Source: an uncultured Synechococcus sp. (GTDB taxonomy: Bacteria; Cyanobacteriota; Cyanobacteriia; PCC-6307; Cyanobiaceae). From it: a DNA stretch of 64,000 nucleotides. Shown piece after piece: positions 1 through 9,644 of the stretch. The notes under the pieces were generated by a model. The model made no database searches, was not told where the DNA came from, and worked only from the letters and a program-made list of their open reading frames with translations. Both the position numbers and the translations under genes were made by a program. Each line of letters starts with the position of its first letter. The first letter of the stretch is position 1. Location: the NCBI GenBank assembly GCA_949373155.1, contig CASICK010000010.1, positions 1 to 64,000 on the forward strand. The letters are read 5' to 3'.

Positions 1-249
1 TATCTTTTATGCGATTTCAAGATTTACTAGTAATACGAATAGGATAAGATTTTAATTTAAAGAGTTATCGATAAAAAGCCTGATAATGTTGTAAATTGCG
101 CTTGAGAAGGGTAAGAATCTCAAGTGACTCTAGCCAATAAACCTGTTGTAAAAATATTGATGGAAGTTGTTTTTGTTCTCGTGATGATGGTTGCTTAAAC
201 TCTTTGGGAATTATTATCTTGTCTGCTCTTTGATGTTTCACTTCAATGA

Positions 250-456
250 TTAGATTTTTTCTTTAAGGGCTTTTCTGTAATCCCGGCACTGGTAAGAGGA
301 GTGAAGGCTTCGAGTGGTTTCGTCAATTGCGCAGTCAAAGCCCTCTCTGAAAGCAGCACGCTTCATGGCTTCGATTTGAGACACAGCGTAAATGCCGAGC
401 ACAATCAAGATGAACAGTGAAATCCCTGCTCCCGTGCCTTTTGGATACAGCTTCAT
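250..456 (-). CDS. small single-span membrane protein, unknown
   Basis: I do not recognise this 68-residue protein. Residues about 10-28 form one hydrophobic stretch suited to a membrane anchor, followed by a charged tail with two cysteines (in FDCAID and YQCRDY) and a Lys-rich C-terminus. It lies in an AT-rich stretch and points the same way as the next gene. The small size and lack of a recognised family make it a moderate call. Confidence 0.5.
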   Translation of the reverse strand: MKLYPKGTGAGISLFILIVLGIYAVSQIEAMKRAAFREGFDCAIDETTRSLHSSYQCRDYRKALKEKI

Positions 457-571
457 CGCTTTTGGGTTCTGTCTTGAATGAGTTTAGGGCGCAAATAATA
501 AGAGATCAAGACTCTCAAGTTGAGACTTTTAAGTGATAGGTTTTGAGTTGTTGAAGGGATGGTTGAAGCCT

Positions 572-1129
572 TTAGCCGTTTTTGTGATTTTTCCCGACGA
601 GCCAAGCACTAAATGAAAGCATTAATACACATCCACAGAATTGAAGTAATTCTGAAATTGATTGCACCTGAAAGCTAATCATTAGCTTAAATGCTGTGAC
701 GATCAGTGCAACAATGATGACATTGGTTAGTTTCTGTTTTAGACCTTCAAGTGAGGTGATGCTTAGGATATTTCGTCTTTCTTGGGATAGGTCTTGAAGC
801 CGCGGGTCGATATCGGAAACAATCAGCTCATACACGCCATACCCAAAGATAAGCAGGGCAATGCCGACCACATAGTAATCAATGCCGCCAACTACTTTCC
901 CGAGTAATAAAATGCTCTGTTCTGAATTAAAGTAACCGTTAAATAGTTTGTTGAGTGCGTGCAGCTCTTCTTGGGTTCCAAGGATGAAACAGCTAACGCT
1001 GCCAAGGAGGCTCATCACAACAGGCAGGATGGTCACCAATCGGAATCGCCATAGCAAAAGTTCAAAACGTGATTCGAATCGGGCTCTCCGATTTTTTTTG
1101 ATTTCAAGTTCTGCCATTTGCTCATTCAT
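572..1129 (-). CDS. YqhA/UPF0114 family membrane protein
   Basis: This 185-residue protein looks like the YqhA (UPF0114) family of small integral membrane proteins of unknown function. It has an N-terminal charged segment, a first membrane span near residues 33-52, then spans around 86-102, 137-153 and 161-178. The family-type segment with FGYGVYELIVSDIDPRL after the second span and a SLEGLKQKL segment are visible. It lies in an AT-rich patch ahead of mfd and is not obviously in an operon. Function is not established for the family. Confidence 0.75.
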   Translation of the reverse strand: MNEQMAELEIKKNRRARFESRFELLLWRFRLVTILPVVMSLLGSVSCFILGTQEELHALNKLFNGYFNSEQSILLLGKVVGGIDYYVVGIALLIFGYGVYELIVSDIDPRLQDLSQERRNILSITSLEGLKQKLTNVIIVALIVTAFKLMISFQVQSISELLQFCGCVLMLSFSAWLVGKNHKNG

Positions 1130-1159
1130 GGTTGATTGTTAATACCTATGTTCTTGCGA

Positions 1160-1444
1160 TTAAACGGTTGAGGCTGGTGGATTGGTTGGAGGTGGTAGCG
1201 GCTGCGGTGTAAATAGTGCCGGAATAGACAGTGTGATCAAGGCGCTACCCACGGCCAGCAACACCAGGAGGGGCACCGGTTTGACGAGGGGCTGCTTCTC
1301 TAAAACAGTTCCACACCGCACACAAATTGGCGTGGCTCCAGGGGGTGGATGTAGGACAACGGCTGGTCCACAACAGCTTCGCAGCGAAGCATGCGATCCG
1401 GAGTCGTGGCAACTGTTCTTGACAATTGTTGACTTCGGTGGCAT
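1160..1444 (-). CDS. small Cys-pair membrane protein, unknown
   Basis: This 94-residue frame has an N-terminal half with CVRCG, a single zinc-ribbon-like cysteine pair, preceded by a Pro-rich PPPGATP segment. One hydrophobic span follows (about residues 58-79), then a Pro-rich tail. It is divergent from mfd, with about 105 bases between the two starts. The arrangement resembles small cyanobacterial proteins with a ribbon plus one membrane span, but no family was identified and overlapping frames make the call moderate. Confidence 0.55.
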   Translation of the reverse strand: MPPKSTIVKNSCHDSGSHASLRSCCGPAVVLHPPPGATPICVRCGTVLEKQPLVKPVPLLVLLAVGSALITLSIPALFTPQPLPPPTNPPASTV

Positions 1445-1549
1445 TTGGCATGATGTTTTCTGTGGTATGTGGACAAACTCTTCCAGCGCATACGCAAAGG
1501 CAGTGAAATTGGCAGCACAGAATCATGCGTTGCCGACAGTTGTTCTGCC

Positions 1550-4500
1550 ATGCCCCTCAGCTCTTTGGTGCGTCTGTTGCAGACCTCAGCGCTGAGCGGT
1601 GAGTTGTGCGAACGAGCGGAACGGGACCAAAGGCTGTTGATGCGCGGCGCTGGCCGAGCCGCTCGGGCGTTGGTGGCCAGTGCATTGGCGCGACGCATGG
1701 ATCAGCCCCTGTTGGTGGTCGTTCCCACTTTGGAGGAGGCCGGACGTTGGACAGCCCTCTTGGAGCTGATGGGTTGGTCCCGTGCGCAGCTTTACCCCAC
1801 CAGTGAAGGGTCTCCCTACGAACCTTTCGATTCCACTACCGAAATCACTTGGGGCCAGCTCCAGGTGTTGAGCGAATTGCAAGCAGACCGCAGCAAAAGC
1901 GATTTGGCGATTGTTGCTACAGAGAGGTGTCTGCAGCCCCACTTACCACCTCCGCAGGCACTGGCAGAGCGTTGCCGGGCCTTGAAAAAGGGCGATGTTG
2001 TGGATCTTGAAGAGTTATCGACCTATCTGACCCAACTTGGCTATGAGCGCGTCTCGACGATTGATCAGGAGGGAACGTGGAGTCGTCGTGGCGACATTGT
2101 TGACGTCTATCCCGTTAGCAGTGAACTCCCCGTGCGTCTGGAGTTCTTCGGGAATGAACTCGACAAGCTTCGCGAATTTGATCCAGCCAGTCAGCGCTCC
2201 CTTGACGCCGTCGACACGCTCAAGCTCACCCCAACCGGCTTCAGTCCTCTGATCGCTGAACGTCTGCGCGAGCAGGTGCCTGATGACCTTGACCAATTGC
2301 TGAGTGAGGCGCAGATCACTGAGCTGCTGGAGGGCGGAACCCCTGAGGGGATGCGTCGATTGATGGGATTGGCCTGGGATGCACCTGCGTCCCTACTCGA
2401 TTATTTGCCTGCGGACTGCTGCATCGCCATCGATGAGCGCCGTCATGGCAGCGCTCATGGGCAGCAGTGGCTTGATCACGCTGAAGAGCAACATGCCGAG
2501 CTTCCAGTTCCCATTCCTTCTTTGCATCGGCCCATCAAGGAGGCGATGGAGCTTGCCGAGTCGTTTGCTGGCTTCGATCTGGCAGAACTTCAGGAGCATG
2601 ACAGCCACCCCAATGCCTTCGATCTCGCCAGTCGGCCCGTTCCGTCTTACCCCAATCAATTCGGAAAACTTGGTGAGGTGATCAAACAGCACCAACGGGA
2701 GCGTCAGGCTGTTTGGTTGTTGTCAGCGCAGCCCAGCCGCGCTGTGGCTCTGCTTGAAGAACACGACTGCATCACGCGCTTTGTACCGAATGCAGCCGAT
2801 ACGCAAGCGATCGATCGCTTGATTGAGCAGGGCACACCTGTGGCCTTAAAAACCCGAGGAACAGCTGAGCTCGAGGGACTGCAACTTCCGGCTTGGAGGG
2901 TTGTTCTTCTTACGGATCGCGAATTTTTTGGACAGCAGTCGCTCACCAGCAGCGGTTATGTGCGTAGGAGGCGCAAAGCGGCCAGCCGCACCGTTGATCC
3001 CAACAAGATGCAGCAAGGGGATTTCGTGGTGCATCGCAACCATGGAATTGGTCGCTTTAAAAAGCTCGAAAAATTAGCGATTAGCGGTGAGGTTCGCGAT
3101 TACCTCGTTGTTCAGTATTCCGATGGCATCTTGCGAGTGGCCGCCGATCAGCTGGGAAGTTTGGGTCGGTTTCGCGCCAATAGTGATACTCCGCCGCAGC
3201 TCAGCAAAATGGGTGGCTCCGCTTGGGTGAAGGCGAAGGAGAGGGCCACCAAGGCGGTTCGCAAAGTTGCGCTTGATTTGGTGAAGCTGTACGCCGAACG
3301 ACATCAAGCTGCAGGGTTTGCTTTCCCGATCGATGGGCCATGGCAGGTTGAACTCGAGGATTCCTTCCCCTACGAACCCACCTCTGACCAGCTCAAGGCC
3401 ACGGTGGATGTCAAGCGAGACATGGAGAAACCAGAGCCGATGGACCGGCTGGTTTGCGGTGATGTGGGTTTCGGGAAAACGGAAGTTGCCATCCGAGCGA
3501 TTTTCAAAGCCATCACCGCTGGCAAGCAAGTGGCGATGTTGGCTCCCACAACGGTGTTAGCCCAACAGCACTGGCGCACGCTCTCGGAACGCTTTGCTCC
3601 CTACCCGATCAAGGTGGCTCTTCTCAATCGTTTCCGCACGGCAGGTGAGCGAAAAACAATTCTTGAGGAGCTGAAAACGGGCACCATCGATGCCGTGGTG
3701 GGCACGCACCAACTGCTCAGCAAAAACACCTGCTTCGACAAACTGGGTTTGCTGGTTGTGGATGAGGAACAACGTTTTGGTGTGAATCAAAAGGAAAAAA
3801 TCAAGGCCTTGCGCAAGGACGTGGACGTTTTAACGCTCTCGGCGACACCCATACCGCGAACCTTGTACATGAGCCTGTCTGGGGTGCGTGAGATGAGTTT
3901 GATAACTACTCCGCCACCCTTGCGCCGTCCAATCAAAACCCACTTAGCAGCTCTAGATGATGAGGCAGTGCGGAGTTCCATCCGCCAAGAACTTGATCGT
4001 GGTGGGCAGGTGTTTTATGTGGTGCCTCGGGTGGAAGGGATTGAAGAGGTAGCGGGCAAGCTTCGCGAAATGCTTCCAGGTCTCAAGCTCCTCGTGGCCC
4101 ATGGACAAATGGCCGAAGGCGAGCTCGAGAGCGCGATGGTGGCGTTCAACGGTGGGGAAGCCGACGTGATGCTCTGCACCACGATTGTGGAGAGCGGGCT
4201 CGACATTCCTCGTGTCAACACGATCCTGATCGAAGATGCTCACCGGTTTGGACTCGCTCAGCTTTATCAGCTCAGGGGACGCGTAGGGCGCAGCGGTGTA
4301 CAAGCCCATGCTTGGTTGTTTTATCCCGGAGATGCCTCGCTTAGTGAAGCGGCACGTCAGCGCTTACGCGCCATCCAGGAATTCGCCCAGCTCGGCAGTG
4401 GGTATCAATTGGCGATGCGGGATATGGAGATCCGCGGGGTGGGCAACTTGTTGGGTGTGGAGCAAAGCGGGCAGATGGAGGCCATTGGTTTCGATCTCTA

Positions 4501-5092
4501 CATGGAGATGTTGCAAGAGTCGTTGGCTGAAATTCAGGGACAAGACATTCCCGCAGTGGACGACACGCAGGTGGATCTGCAGGTCACTGCCTTTATTCCT
4601 GCGGATTGGATTGTCGATGCCGACGAGAAGATGTCTGCGTACCGAGCTGCATCCGAGTGCCTGAGTTCAGAAGCCCTGGTGGAACTGGCTGCTGGTTGGG
4701 CTGATCGCTATGGGGCTTTGCCTGGACCGGTTCAATCCCTGTTGCAGTTGATGGAACTCAAGCTGCTTGCGAAACGCTGCGGATTTGCGCGGATTCGCCC
4801 TGAAAAACCAAATATTGCGCTCGAAACGCCGATGGAAGAACCTGCTTTCCGTCTTCTTCGTCAGGGTTTGCCCCAACATCTCCATGGCCGACTTGTGTAC
4901 CAGGCGGGGAGTGGAAGCGTTGCCAAGGTCCTGGCACGAGGTCTTGGCGTCTTGCCCATGGAGAGGCAGCTTGATGAGCTCAAAGGCTGGCTAGAGCAGA
5001 TGGCATCACAGATTCCGGATTCTGATGGACTGACGCGTGAGCAGCGCGACCGACAGCAAAAAGACCGGAATGAGGCTGTTTTGACGGTTTGA
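1550..5092 (+). CDS. mfd: transcription-repair coupling factor Mfd
   Basis: Mfd is a DNA translocase that removes RNA polymerase stalled at lesions and recruits UvrA. The 1180-residue protein has the family's usual length. Visible in order are the UvrB-like N-terminal module, the CarD-like polymerase-interaction domain (GDFVVHRNHGIGRF, near residue 490), helicase motif I with CGDVGFGKTE near 636, a DEEQ box near 738, the SATPIPRT motif, and the GRVGRSG motif of the second helicase domain. The reading frame is open back to 1469, but the ATG at 1550 gives the expected start (MPLSSLVRLLQ). It is transcribed alone. Confidence 0.97.
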   Translation: MPLSSLVRLLQTSALSGELCERAERDQRLLMRGAGRAARALVASALARRMDQPLLVVVPTLEEAGRWTALLELMGWSRAQLYPTSEGSPYEPFDSTTEITWGQLQVLSELQADRSKSDLAIVATERCLQPHLPPPQALAERCRALKKGDVVDLEELSTYLTQLGYERVSTIDQEGTWSRRGDIVDVYPVSSELPVRLEFFGNELDKLREFDPASQRSLDAVDTLKLTPTGFSPLIAERLREQVPDDLDQLLSEAQITELLEGGTPEGMRRLMGLAWDAPASLLDYLPADCCIAIDERRHGSAHGQQWLDHAEEQHAELPVPIPSLHRPIKEAMELAESFAGFDLAELQEHDSHPNAFDLASRPVPSYPNQFGKLGEVIKQHQRERQAVWLLSAQPSRAVALLEEHDCITRFVPNAADTQAIDRLIEQGTPVALKTRGTAELEGLQLPAWRVVLLTDREFFGQQSLTSSGYVRRRRKAASRTVDPNKMQQGDFVVHRNHGIGRFKKLEKLAISGEVRDYLVVQYSDGILRVAADQLGSLGRFRANSDTPPQLSKMGGSAWVKAKERATKAVRKVALDLVKLYAERHQAAGFAFPIDGPWQVELEDSFPYEPTSDQLKATVDVKRDMEKPEPMDRLVCGDVGFGKTEVAIRAIFKAITAGKQVAMLAPTTVLAQQHWRTLSERFAPYPIKVALLNRFRTAGERKTILEELKTGTIDAVVGTHQLLSKNTCFDKLGLLVVDEEQRFGVNQKEKIKALRKDVDVLTLSATPIPRTLYMSLSGVREMSLITTPPPLRRPIKTHLAALDDEAVRSSIRQELDRGGQVFYVVPRVEGIEEVAGKLREMLPGLKLLVAHGQMAEGELESAMVAFNGGEADVMLCTTIVESGLDIPRVNTILIEDAHRFGLAQLYQLRGRVGRSGVQAHAWLFYPGDASLSEAARQRLRAIQEFAQLGSGYQLAMRDMEIRGVGNLLGVEQSGQMEAIGFDLYMEMLQESLAEIQGQDIPAVDDTQVDLQVTAFIPADWIVDADEKMSAYRAASECLSSEALVELAAGWADRYGALPGPVQSLLQLMELKLLAKRCGFARIRPEKPNIALETPMEEPAFRLLRQGLPQHLHGRLVYQAGSGSVAKVLARGLGVLPMERQLDELKGWLEQMASQIPDSDGLTREQRDRQQKDRNEAVLTV

Positions 5093-5177
5093 GCTCAAGC
5101 CCACGCAGGAAAGATGAGAAAGTCCAACACAATTCGCAATCCTTCGTTACAGTGCATACATACGACGTGACACGCCT

Positions 5178-5342
5178 GTGGCTGAATTCATTGATCCAAT
5201 TGCATCGGGAAGCTCTCTCAGCCTTCTAGGCAGTTTGGTTGGTGCAGCTGCGCTAGGCATCTTTGCTTTCTGGCAGAACGATACGGAAAACGACGACGAC
5301 GACTCGTCTCCAGGCGGTGGCCTGATGCAGCCGGTGGCCTGA
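5178..5342 (+). CDS. 54-residue single-span membrane protein
   Basis: The frame begins at a GTG and reads VAEFIDPIASGSSLS, then a hydrophobic span (LLGSLVGAAALGIFAFW), then an acidic run of Asp and a Gly/Pro tail ending QPVA. The layout, a short N-terminus, one span and an acidic C-terminus, is typical of small thylakoid or plasma-membrane proteins in picocyanobacteria, but I do not recognise a family. An intrinsic terminator follows about 30 bases after the stop, which supports a real transcription unit. Confidence 0.6.
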   Translation: MAEFIDPIASGSSLSLLGSLVGAAALGIFAFWQNDTENDDDDSSPGGGLMQPVA

Positions 5343-5370
5343 GCTGCAATTCCCTCATATTTAGTCATCA

Positions 5371-5397
5371 GAATCACCCATCTGGGTGATTTTTTTT
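5371..5397 (+). terminator. intrinsic terminator after the 54-residue gene
   Basis: An AATCACCC / GGGTGATT stem with a four-base loop is followed directly by a run of seven or more T. It sits 29 bases after the stop of the preceding small gene and ahead of the next gene on the same strand. Confidence 0.85.
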
Positions 5398-5442
5398 ATG
5401 CAGTTCATGTCCGACTCTGGTGAGGTGCCCCGGTAGCGGACC

Positions 5443-5946
5443 ATGCCAAAAAAGCCGCTTAAGCCCTGTAAGCGATGGACATTGCTTGCCTGCTTCACCT
5501 CACTGGTGCTGCTGGTGCCAGCGCCTGTCCACGCGCAATCTTGGGCAGCGGTTGATGCCTTACGCAACAAGCTCACGTCTCACGGGGTCAGGGTGATTCA
5601 ACGGGATTGCTCAACCCGGGGGTTGCAGGGGGCTTACCACCCGAAAAATGACACCTTGATTGTGTGTCGAACGCACCGAAATGCGGCACAAGTTTGGAAC
5701 ACCCTGGCTCACGAAGCCACCCACAGAATGCAAAGTTGCGCCGGTGGATCGATCACTCTTCCAAACCAACATCGCATGATGTCTCGTGTGTTGAGACGTG
5801 AAACACCGCAGGAATGGAAATCGATTAGGGCGTATCCCCGTCGTCAGCATCTTGCAGAACTTGAGGCTCGGTATACGGCAAAGCTTCCAGCCAAAGATGT
5901 CTTGAAGCTCTTCGATCGCTACTGCGGCTCAACAGTTCGCGTCTAA
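5443..5946 (+). CDS. exported protein with HExxH zinc-peptidase-like motif
   Basis: The 167-residue protein begins with a clear export signal (a Lys/Arg-rich start, hydrophobic core LLACFTSLVLLVPAP, then VHAQS as likely cleavage site). The mature part has TLAHEATHRMQSC, so residues about 90-94 read HEATH and fit the HExxH zinc-binding pattern of many metallopeptidases. Six or so cysteines suggest an oxidising compartment. Whether it is an active peptidase cannot be told, since no convincing third zinc ligand was assigned. It lies downstream of a terminator and upstream of another small exported protein. Confidence 0.75.
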   Translation: MPKKPLKPCKRWTLLACFTSLVLLVPAPVHAQSWAAVDALRNKLTSHGVRVIQRDCSTRGLQGAYHPKNDTLIVCRTHRNAAQVWNTLAHEATHRMQSCAGGSITLPNQHRMMSRVLRRETPQEWKSIRAYPRRQHLAELEARYTAKLPAKDVLKLFDRYCGSTVRV

Positions 5947-5981
5947 GAACATCTCTCTTCCTAACGAATATCAACCGACTG

Positions 5982-6446
5982 ATGAATAATCTTCTTCTCC
6001 AATTAGCTATTGCAGCCCTTGGGCAAATGTCTGGAGGTGGACTGTCTCAAGTGCCGCTCAATATTCCATCGAGGCCTTTCCCTGTGAGCCGCCAGAGCCG
6101 ACCTGTGTATCCCACGCGCTCCAATCAGGCGGTCAATCTTCAGGTTGCCAGCTTGGCAACGACCACTTGTTTGATGCGATCAGGTTCAATCGCCCGTGGA
6201 GAGGCGATCGCGTTGTTGGACGGTCAAGGACAGACCTGGGGATGGCCTAGGACTTGGGGGCAACGCATTCCTTTGAGCAGCGTGGATCAGGCGATCCAAT
6301 CGGCTGGTGGCTGCAATGCTCTCGTGCAAAGGGCACGTGAGGCCGCCCCAGGAAGGACAGCCACGATTCCTGCAACTCACCGAGGCCGCCGTTCTGGAGG
6401 GAGTCAAAGCGAACGCGAAGGGTTTGGGTTGGCTCCTTATCGCTGA
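5982..6446 (+). CDS. hypothetical exported protein, 154 residues
   Basis: I do not recognise this protein. It opens with a short hydrophobic stretch (NNLLLQLAIAALGQM) that may be an export signal, then a Pro/Arg-rich segment and a middle domain with TTCLMRSGSIARGEAIALL. The C-terminus is basic and probably disordered. The start lies 36 bases after the preceding exported protein, so the two may be cotranscribed. The last ten bases overlap the convergent protease gene on the other strand. Confidence 0.6.
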   Translation: MNNLLLQLAIAALGQMSGGGLSQVPLNIPSRPFPVSRQSRPVYPTRSNQAVNLQVASLATTTCLMRSGSIARGEAIALLDGQGQTWGWPRTWGQRIPLSSVDQAIQSAGGCNALVQRAREAAPGRTATIPATHRGRRSGGSQSEREGFGLAPYR

Positions 6447-7798
6447 AGTGCCGACTGAAGGTTGGCCGCTCCTGGTTGATATGTGCTTCCAGTTTTCGGA
6501 GCTTGCAACGCTTTGAGCAGGGTGGTTTCCGCTACGCGGTATTGGCCATCTTTGTTAGTCCCCAACTGTTCAATGGTGAGGGTTTTAATTTCCTTTTCAC
6601 TCATCTCCACGGGAACATCCGGGCGAATTCCGTTTTTGTGGATATCGGTGCCCTTGGGTGTGAGGTATTTGGCAATTGTGACGGTCATCCCAGACCCGTC
6701 AGAGAGTCCTCGCACGGATTGGACGAGTCCTTTGCCAAATGTTTTTTGGCCAACCAGAAGGCCGCGCTCATTGTCTTGAAGCGCTCCAGAAAGGATTTCG
6801 CTTGCACTTGCTGAGCCTTCGTTCACCAGCACCACGACTGGCCGGTCGGTTAAAGCATTCCCTGTGGCGCGGCGTACGTCTTGAATGCCCTCACGGGTTT
6901 TTGTGCTGACAATCGTTCCTTCATCCAGCCACTGACGCGCAATGTCGACGCTGGCTTCAAGCAATCCACCGGGATTGCTGCGCAAATCAAGGACGTAACC
7001 CTGAGATCCTTGCTTCTCCAGTTCGCGAATCGCCGCACGCATCTCTTTCGAAGCATTGGCGTTGAATTGCTTCAGGCGGATATAGCCCACCTTGGTGCCA
7101 TTGGCACTGGTGTTGAGCTGACTGTCGACGGCCTGAATTTCAATGCGCGCCCGCACAAGGGGGACGTCGATGATGGAGCCCTTGCGGCGCAAGCCCAGCA
7201 CCACGTTGCTTCCTTCCGTTCCACGAATGAGCTTCACCGCATCTTCCGTGGTCATCCCCTTGGTGAGTTGACCATCAATCGAAACGATGACGTCTTTGGG
7301 TTGGACCCCTGCTTTGGAGGCAGGTGTGCCTTCGATAGGCGACACCACCACGATCTCTTTGGAGTCTTTGTCCAATGAAATTTGAATGCCGACACCGGTT
7401 AATTCACCTGACGTGTCAATTTGCATTTCCTTGAACTCTTTCGGGTTCAGGAATCGGGTGTAAGGGTCGTCAAGACTCGCCAGCATGCCGCGAATCGCTT
7501 CATACGATTCCGCTGTTCCGGCATAGGACTTGGAGAGCAAATCCTTGCGAAGAATGGACCACTGATCGAGGTCATAACCGCCCGATGAATCAAGGAAATC
7601 TCGATAGACGATCTGCCATACCTGATCAATCACCTCTTTCGGGCTGTTGGTGATGGACGACGAGGCCGTGCTTGGTAAACCCAAACCAGGATTGGCCACA
7701 ACCACTGCTGCTGTGACAGTCCCTGCGCCTAGCGCCAAAAACCAGCTACGACGTTGAGAGCCATTGATGCTGAATTTTTTAGCGCGCATGCCGTCCAC
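6437..7798 (-). CDS. C-terminal processing peptidase, S41 family with PDZ domain
   Basis: This serine protease belongs to the tail-specific/CtpA family. In cyanobacteria, members cleave C-terminal extensions in the thylakoid lumen or periplasm, such as that of the D1 precursor. The 453-residue protein has an N-terminal signal or anchor (residues about 18-40), a PDZ domain about 125-215 with GVGIQI, and a catalytic core with LDLRSNPGG. The Ser-Lys dyad reads NEGSASASEI (Ser331) and GKTFGKG (Lys356), with the family's 25-residue spacing. Which Ctp paralogue it is cannot be decided from the sequence alone. The ispG gene lies 27 bases upstream on the same strand. Confidence 0.93.
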   Translation of the reverse strand: MDGMRAKKFSINGSQRRSWFLALGAGTVTAAVVVANPGLGLPSTASSSITNSPKEVIDQVWQIVYRDFLDSSGGYDLDQWSILRKDLLSKSYAGTAESYEAIRGMLASLDDPYTRFLNPKEFKEMQIDTSGELTGVGIQISLDKDSKEIVVVSPIEGTPASKAGVQPKDVIVSIDGQLTKGMTTEDAVKLIRGTEGSNVVLGLRRKGSIIDVPLVRARIEIQAVDSQLNTSANGTKVGYIRLKQFNANASKEMRAAIRELEKQGSQGYVLDLRSNPGGLLEASVDIARQWLDEGTIVSTKTREGIQDVRRATGNALTDRPVVVLVNEGSASASEILSGALQDNERGLLVGQKTFGKGLVQSVRGLSDGSGMTVTIAKYLTPKGTDIHKNGIRPDVPVEMSEKEIKTLTIEQLGTNKDGQYRVAETTLLKALQAPKTGSTYQPGAANLQSALQR

Positions 7799-7825
7799 TA
7801 GGACCTTTTCAGCACCTTAACGACA

Positions 7826-9022
7826 TCAGTCGGGTTCAACCCAGCGACCGTCGTCTTTGATCAACTGAACCAAGGCTGCTACACCCTCAGACTCGGGTAC
7901 TTTTCGAATCTCATCACGATTGCGGTAGAGCGCGATCACCCCAGGCCCTTTGCCGACGTATCCGTAGTCAGCATCAGCCATCTCGCCAGGACCGTTGACA
8001 ATGCAACCCATCACCGCAATGTCGAGACCGGTGAGATGACAGGTCGCGTTCCGGACCTGATGGAGGACCTCTTCAAGATTAAACAAAGTGCGACCGCAGC
8101 TCGGACAGGCCACGTACTCGACCATCGTCTTGCGGATTCCCAGCGCCTGCAAGATCGAGAAGCACACAGGAATTTCCTTTTCAGGGGCTTCTGTCAAAGA
8201 CACCCGGATGGTGTCTCCAAGTCCTTCTGCCAGCAGCGTTGCGATACCGGCCGTGCTCTTGATGCGGCCGTAGTCGCCATCACCTGCTTCGGTGACACCC
8301 AAGTGCAGTGGATAGTTGAACCCTTCCCGATCCATGGTGTCGGCCATCAATCGATACGCCGCCAGCATCACGGGCGCACGGGATGCCTTCATCGAAATCA
8401 CGATGTTGTGAAAGTCAAGTGAATCGCAAATGCGCACGAACTCCATGGCCGACTCGACCATGCCTTGAGGGGTATCTCCATAGGTGAACAGCATGCGTTC
8501 GGCCAAGGAGCCGTGATTCACTCCAATCCTCAAGGCTTTGTTTTGCTCTTTCAGCACTTTCACGAGCGGAGCAAACGTTTCCTTGATCCGATCTCCAATC
8601 GCATCAAACTCCTCTTGGCTGAACTCCTGGCGATCAGGATCCGGTTTATCGAAAACAAATAATCCAGGGTTGATGCGCACTTTGTCGACGTGCTTCGCGA
8701 CTTCTAGGGCAATGCGCGTGCCGTTGTGATGAACATCGGCCACGAGTGGGACATTGCATCCCTGAGCTCGAAGTGCTGAGCGAATCTTGCCCATCGCAAT
8801 GGCATGACCGATCGACGGAGTCGTGACTCGCACGATCTCGCATCCTGCATCGACAAGACGACGTATTCCTGCGACCGAACCGTCGATATCGAGTGTGTCT
8901 TCATTGATCATCGATTGCACCGCAATCGGGTGCTCACTTCCAATCGGCACATCGCCGACCATCACCGTGCGCGTCACCCGGCGATGAATCTTCGTGTCGT
9001 AACGCTGCGAGGCGGTCATCAA
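7826..9022 (-). CDS. ispG: 4-hydroxy-3-methylbut-2-enyl diphosphate synthase
   Basis: IspG (GcpE) reduces methylerythritol cyclodiphosphate in the non-mevalonate isoprenoid pathway, feeding carotenoid and chlorophyll side-chain synthesis. The 398-residue protein shows the family start ([12 protein letters not shown]), the INPG motif at residues 117-120, and three iron-sulfur cysteines: Cys306 and Cys309 in CPSCGRTLF and Cys340 in GCIVNGPGE. Ferredoxin is the usual donor in cyanobacteria. The start overlaps the stop of the upstream uracil-DNA glycosylase by four bases, so the two are probably translated from one message, with the protease downstream. A second MEP gene, ispE, lies at 59.3 kb. 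Confidence 0.97.
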   Translation of the reverse strand: MMTASQRYDTKIHRRVTRTVMVGDVPIGSEHPIAVQSMINEDTLDIDGSVAGIRRLVDAGCEIVRVTTPSIGHAIAMGKIRSALRAQGCNVPLVADVHHNGTRIALEVAKHVDKVRINPGLFVFDKPDPDRQEFSQEEFDAIGDRIKETFAPLVKVLKEQNKALRIGVNHGSLAERMLFTYGDTPQGMVESAMEFVRICDSLDFHNIVISMKASRAPVMLAAYRLMADTMDREGFNYPLHLGVTEAGDGDYGRIKSTAGIATLLAEGLGDTIRVSLTEAPEKEIPVCFSILQALGIRKTMVEYVACPSCGRTLFNLEEVLHQVRNATCHLTGLDIAVMGCIVNGPGEMADADYGYVGKGPGVIALYRNRDEIRKVPESEGVAALVQLIKDDGRWVEPD

Positions 9023-9624
9023 GGATCGCTCGAATCTGGAGTTAACCCTGACACAACCCCGTTCAGAGCGTGCTTGACACTGGCCAGATCAGCCATGAAC
9101 AGCGAGCGGGGCTTACCAGGGTCTCGTGAAGGATTGCGCAACAAGTAAGAGGGATGAAAACTCGGCATCACATCACGCCCTTGCCATTCCGTCCACTGAC
9201 CCCTTAATCGACTAATCGGTGTGCGGCATTCGAGCAGTGTCGCTGTGGCTGTCGCTCCAAGAATGAACAGGATCTCCGGATTGACCTCAAGAATTTGACG
9301 ATCCAGCCATGGTCTGCAGGCCTTGAGCTCAGCTGGGGTTGGACGTCGATTGCCAGGAGGCCGGCATTTGATCAAGTTGCAGATGTAGGTGTCGTCGTTT
9401 TGATCAAGACCGACATCCGCCAGGAAAGCATCCAAGAGTCGGCCTGAACGCCCAACAAAAGGACGCCCTTGAGCATCCTCATCAGCCCCTGGTGCTTCAC
9501 CAATCACCATCAGCCGTGCTGAAGGATTCCCGCGACTGACCACAACATGCTGGCGTTCTTTCGCTAGGTCACAGCGCTGACACTGGAGACAGGATGCCTC
9601 GAAGTCTTCTAACGACACTCGCAT
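9019..9624 (-). CDS. family 4 uracil-DNA glycosylase (Fe-S)
   Basis: This enzyme removes uracil from DNA as the first step of base-excision repair. The 201-residue sequence has the family 4 signature [17 protein letters not shown] (residues 42-58) and four cysteines placed to bind a [4Fe-4S] cluster: Cys15, Cys18, Cys87 and Cys103. A later TFHPS-type block appears as [10 protein letters not shown]. Length and cysteine spacing match the family. It overlaps ispG by four bases. Confidence 0.93.
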   Translation of the reverse strand: MRVSLEDFEASCLQCQRCDLAKERQHVVVSRGNPSARLMVIGEAPGADEDAQGRPFVGRSGRLLDAFLADVGLDQNDDTYICNLIKCRPPGNRRPTPAELKACRPWLDRQILEVNPEILFILGATATATLLECRTPISRLRGQWTEWQGRDVMPSFHPSYLLRNPSRDPGKPRSLFMADLASVKHALNGVVSGLTPDSSDP

Positions 9625-9644
9625 GGGTAGCTCAGCTCAAAACC

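Noticed and set aside
1182..1595. Plus-strand frame overlapping the mfd start region
   Set aside because: It overlaps the mfd N-terminus and the opposite Cys-pair protein and has no domain pattern.
5611..5850. Minus-strand frame opposite the HExxH protein
   Set aside because: A shadow of the plus-strand gene, which has a clear signal peptide and codon pattern.
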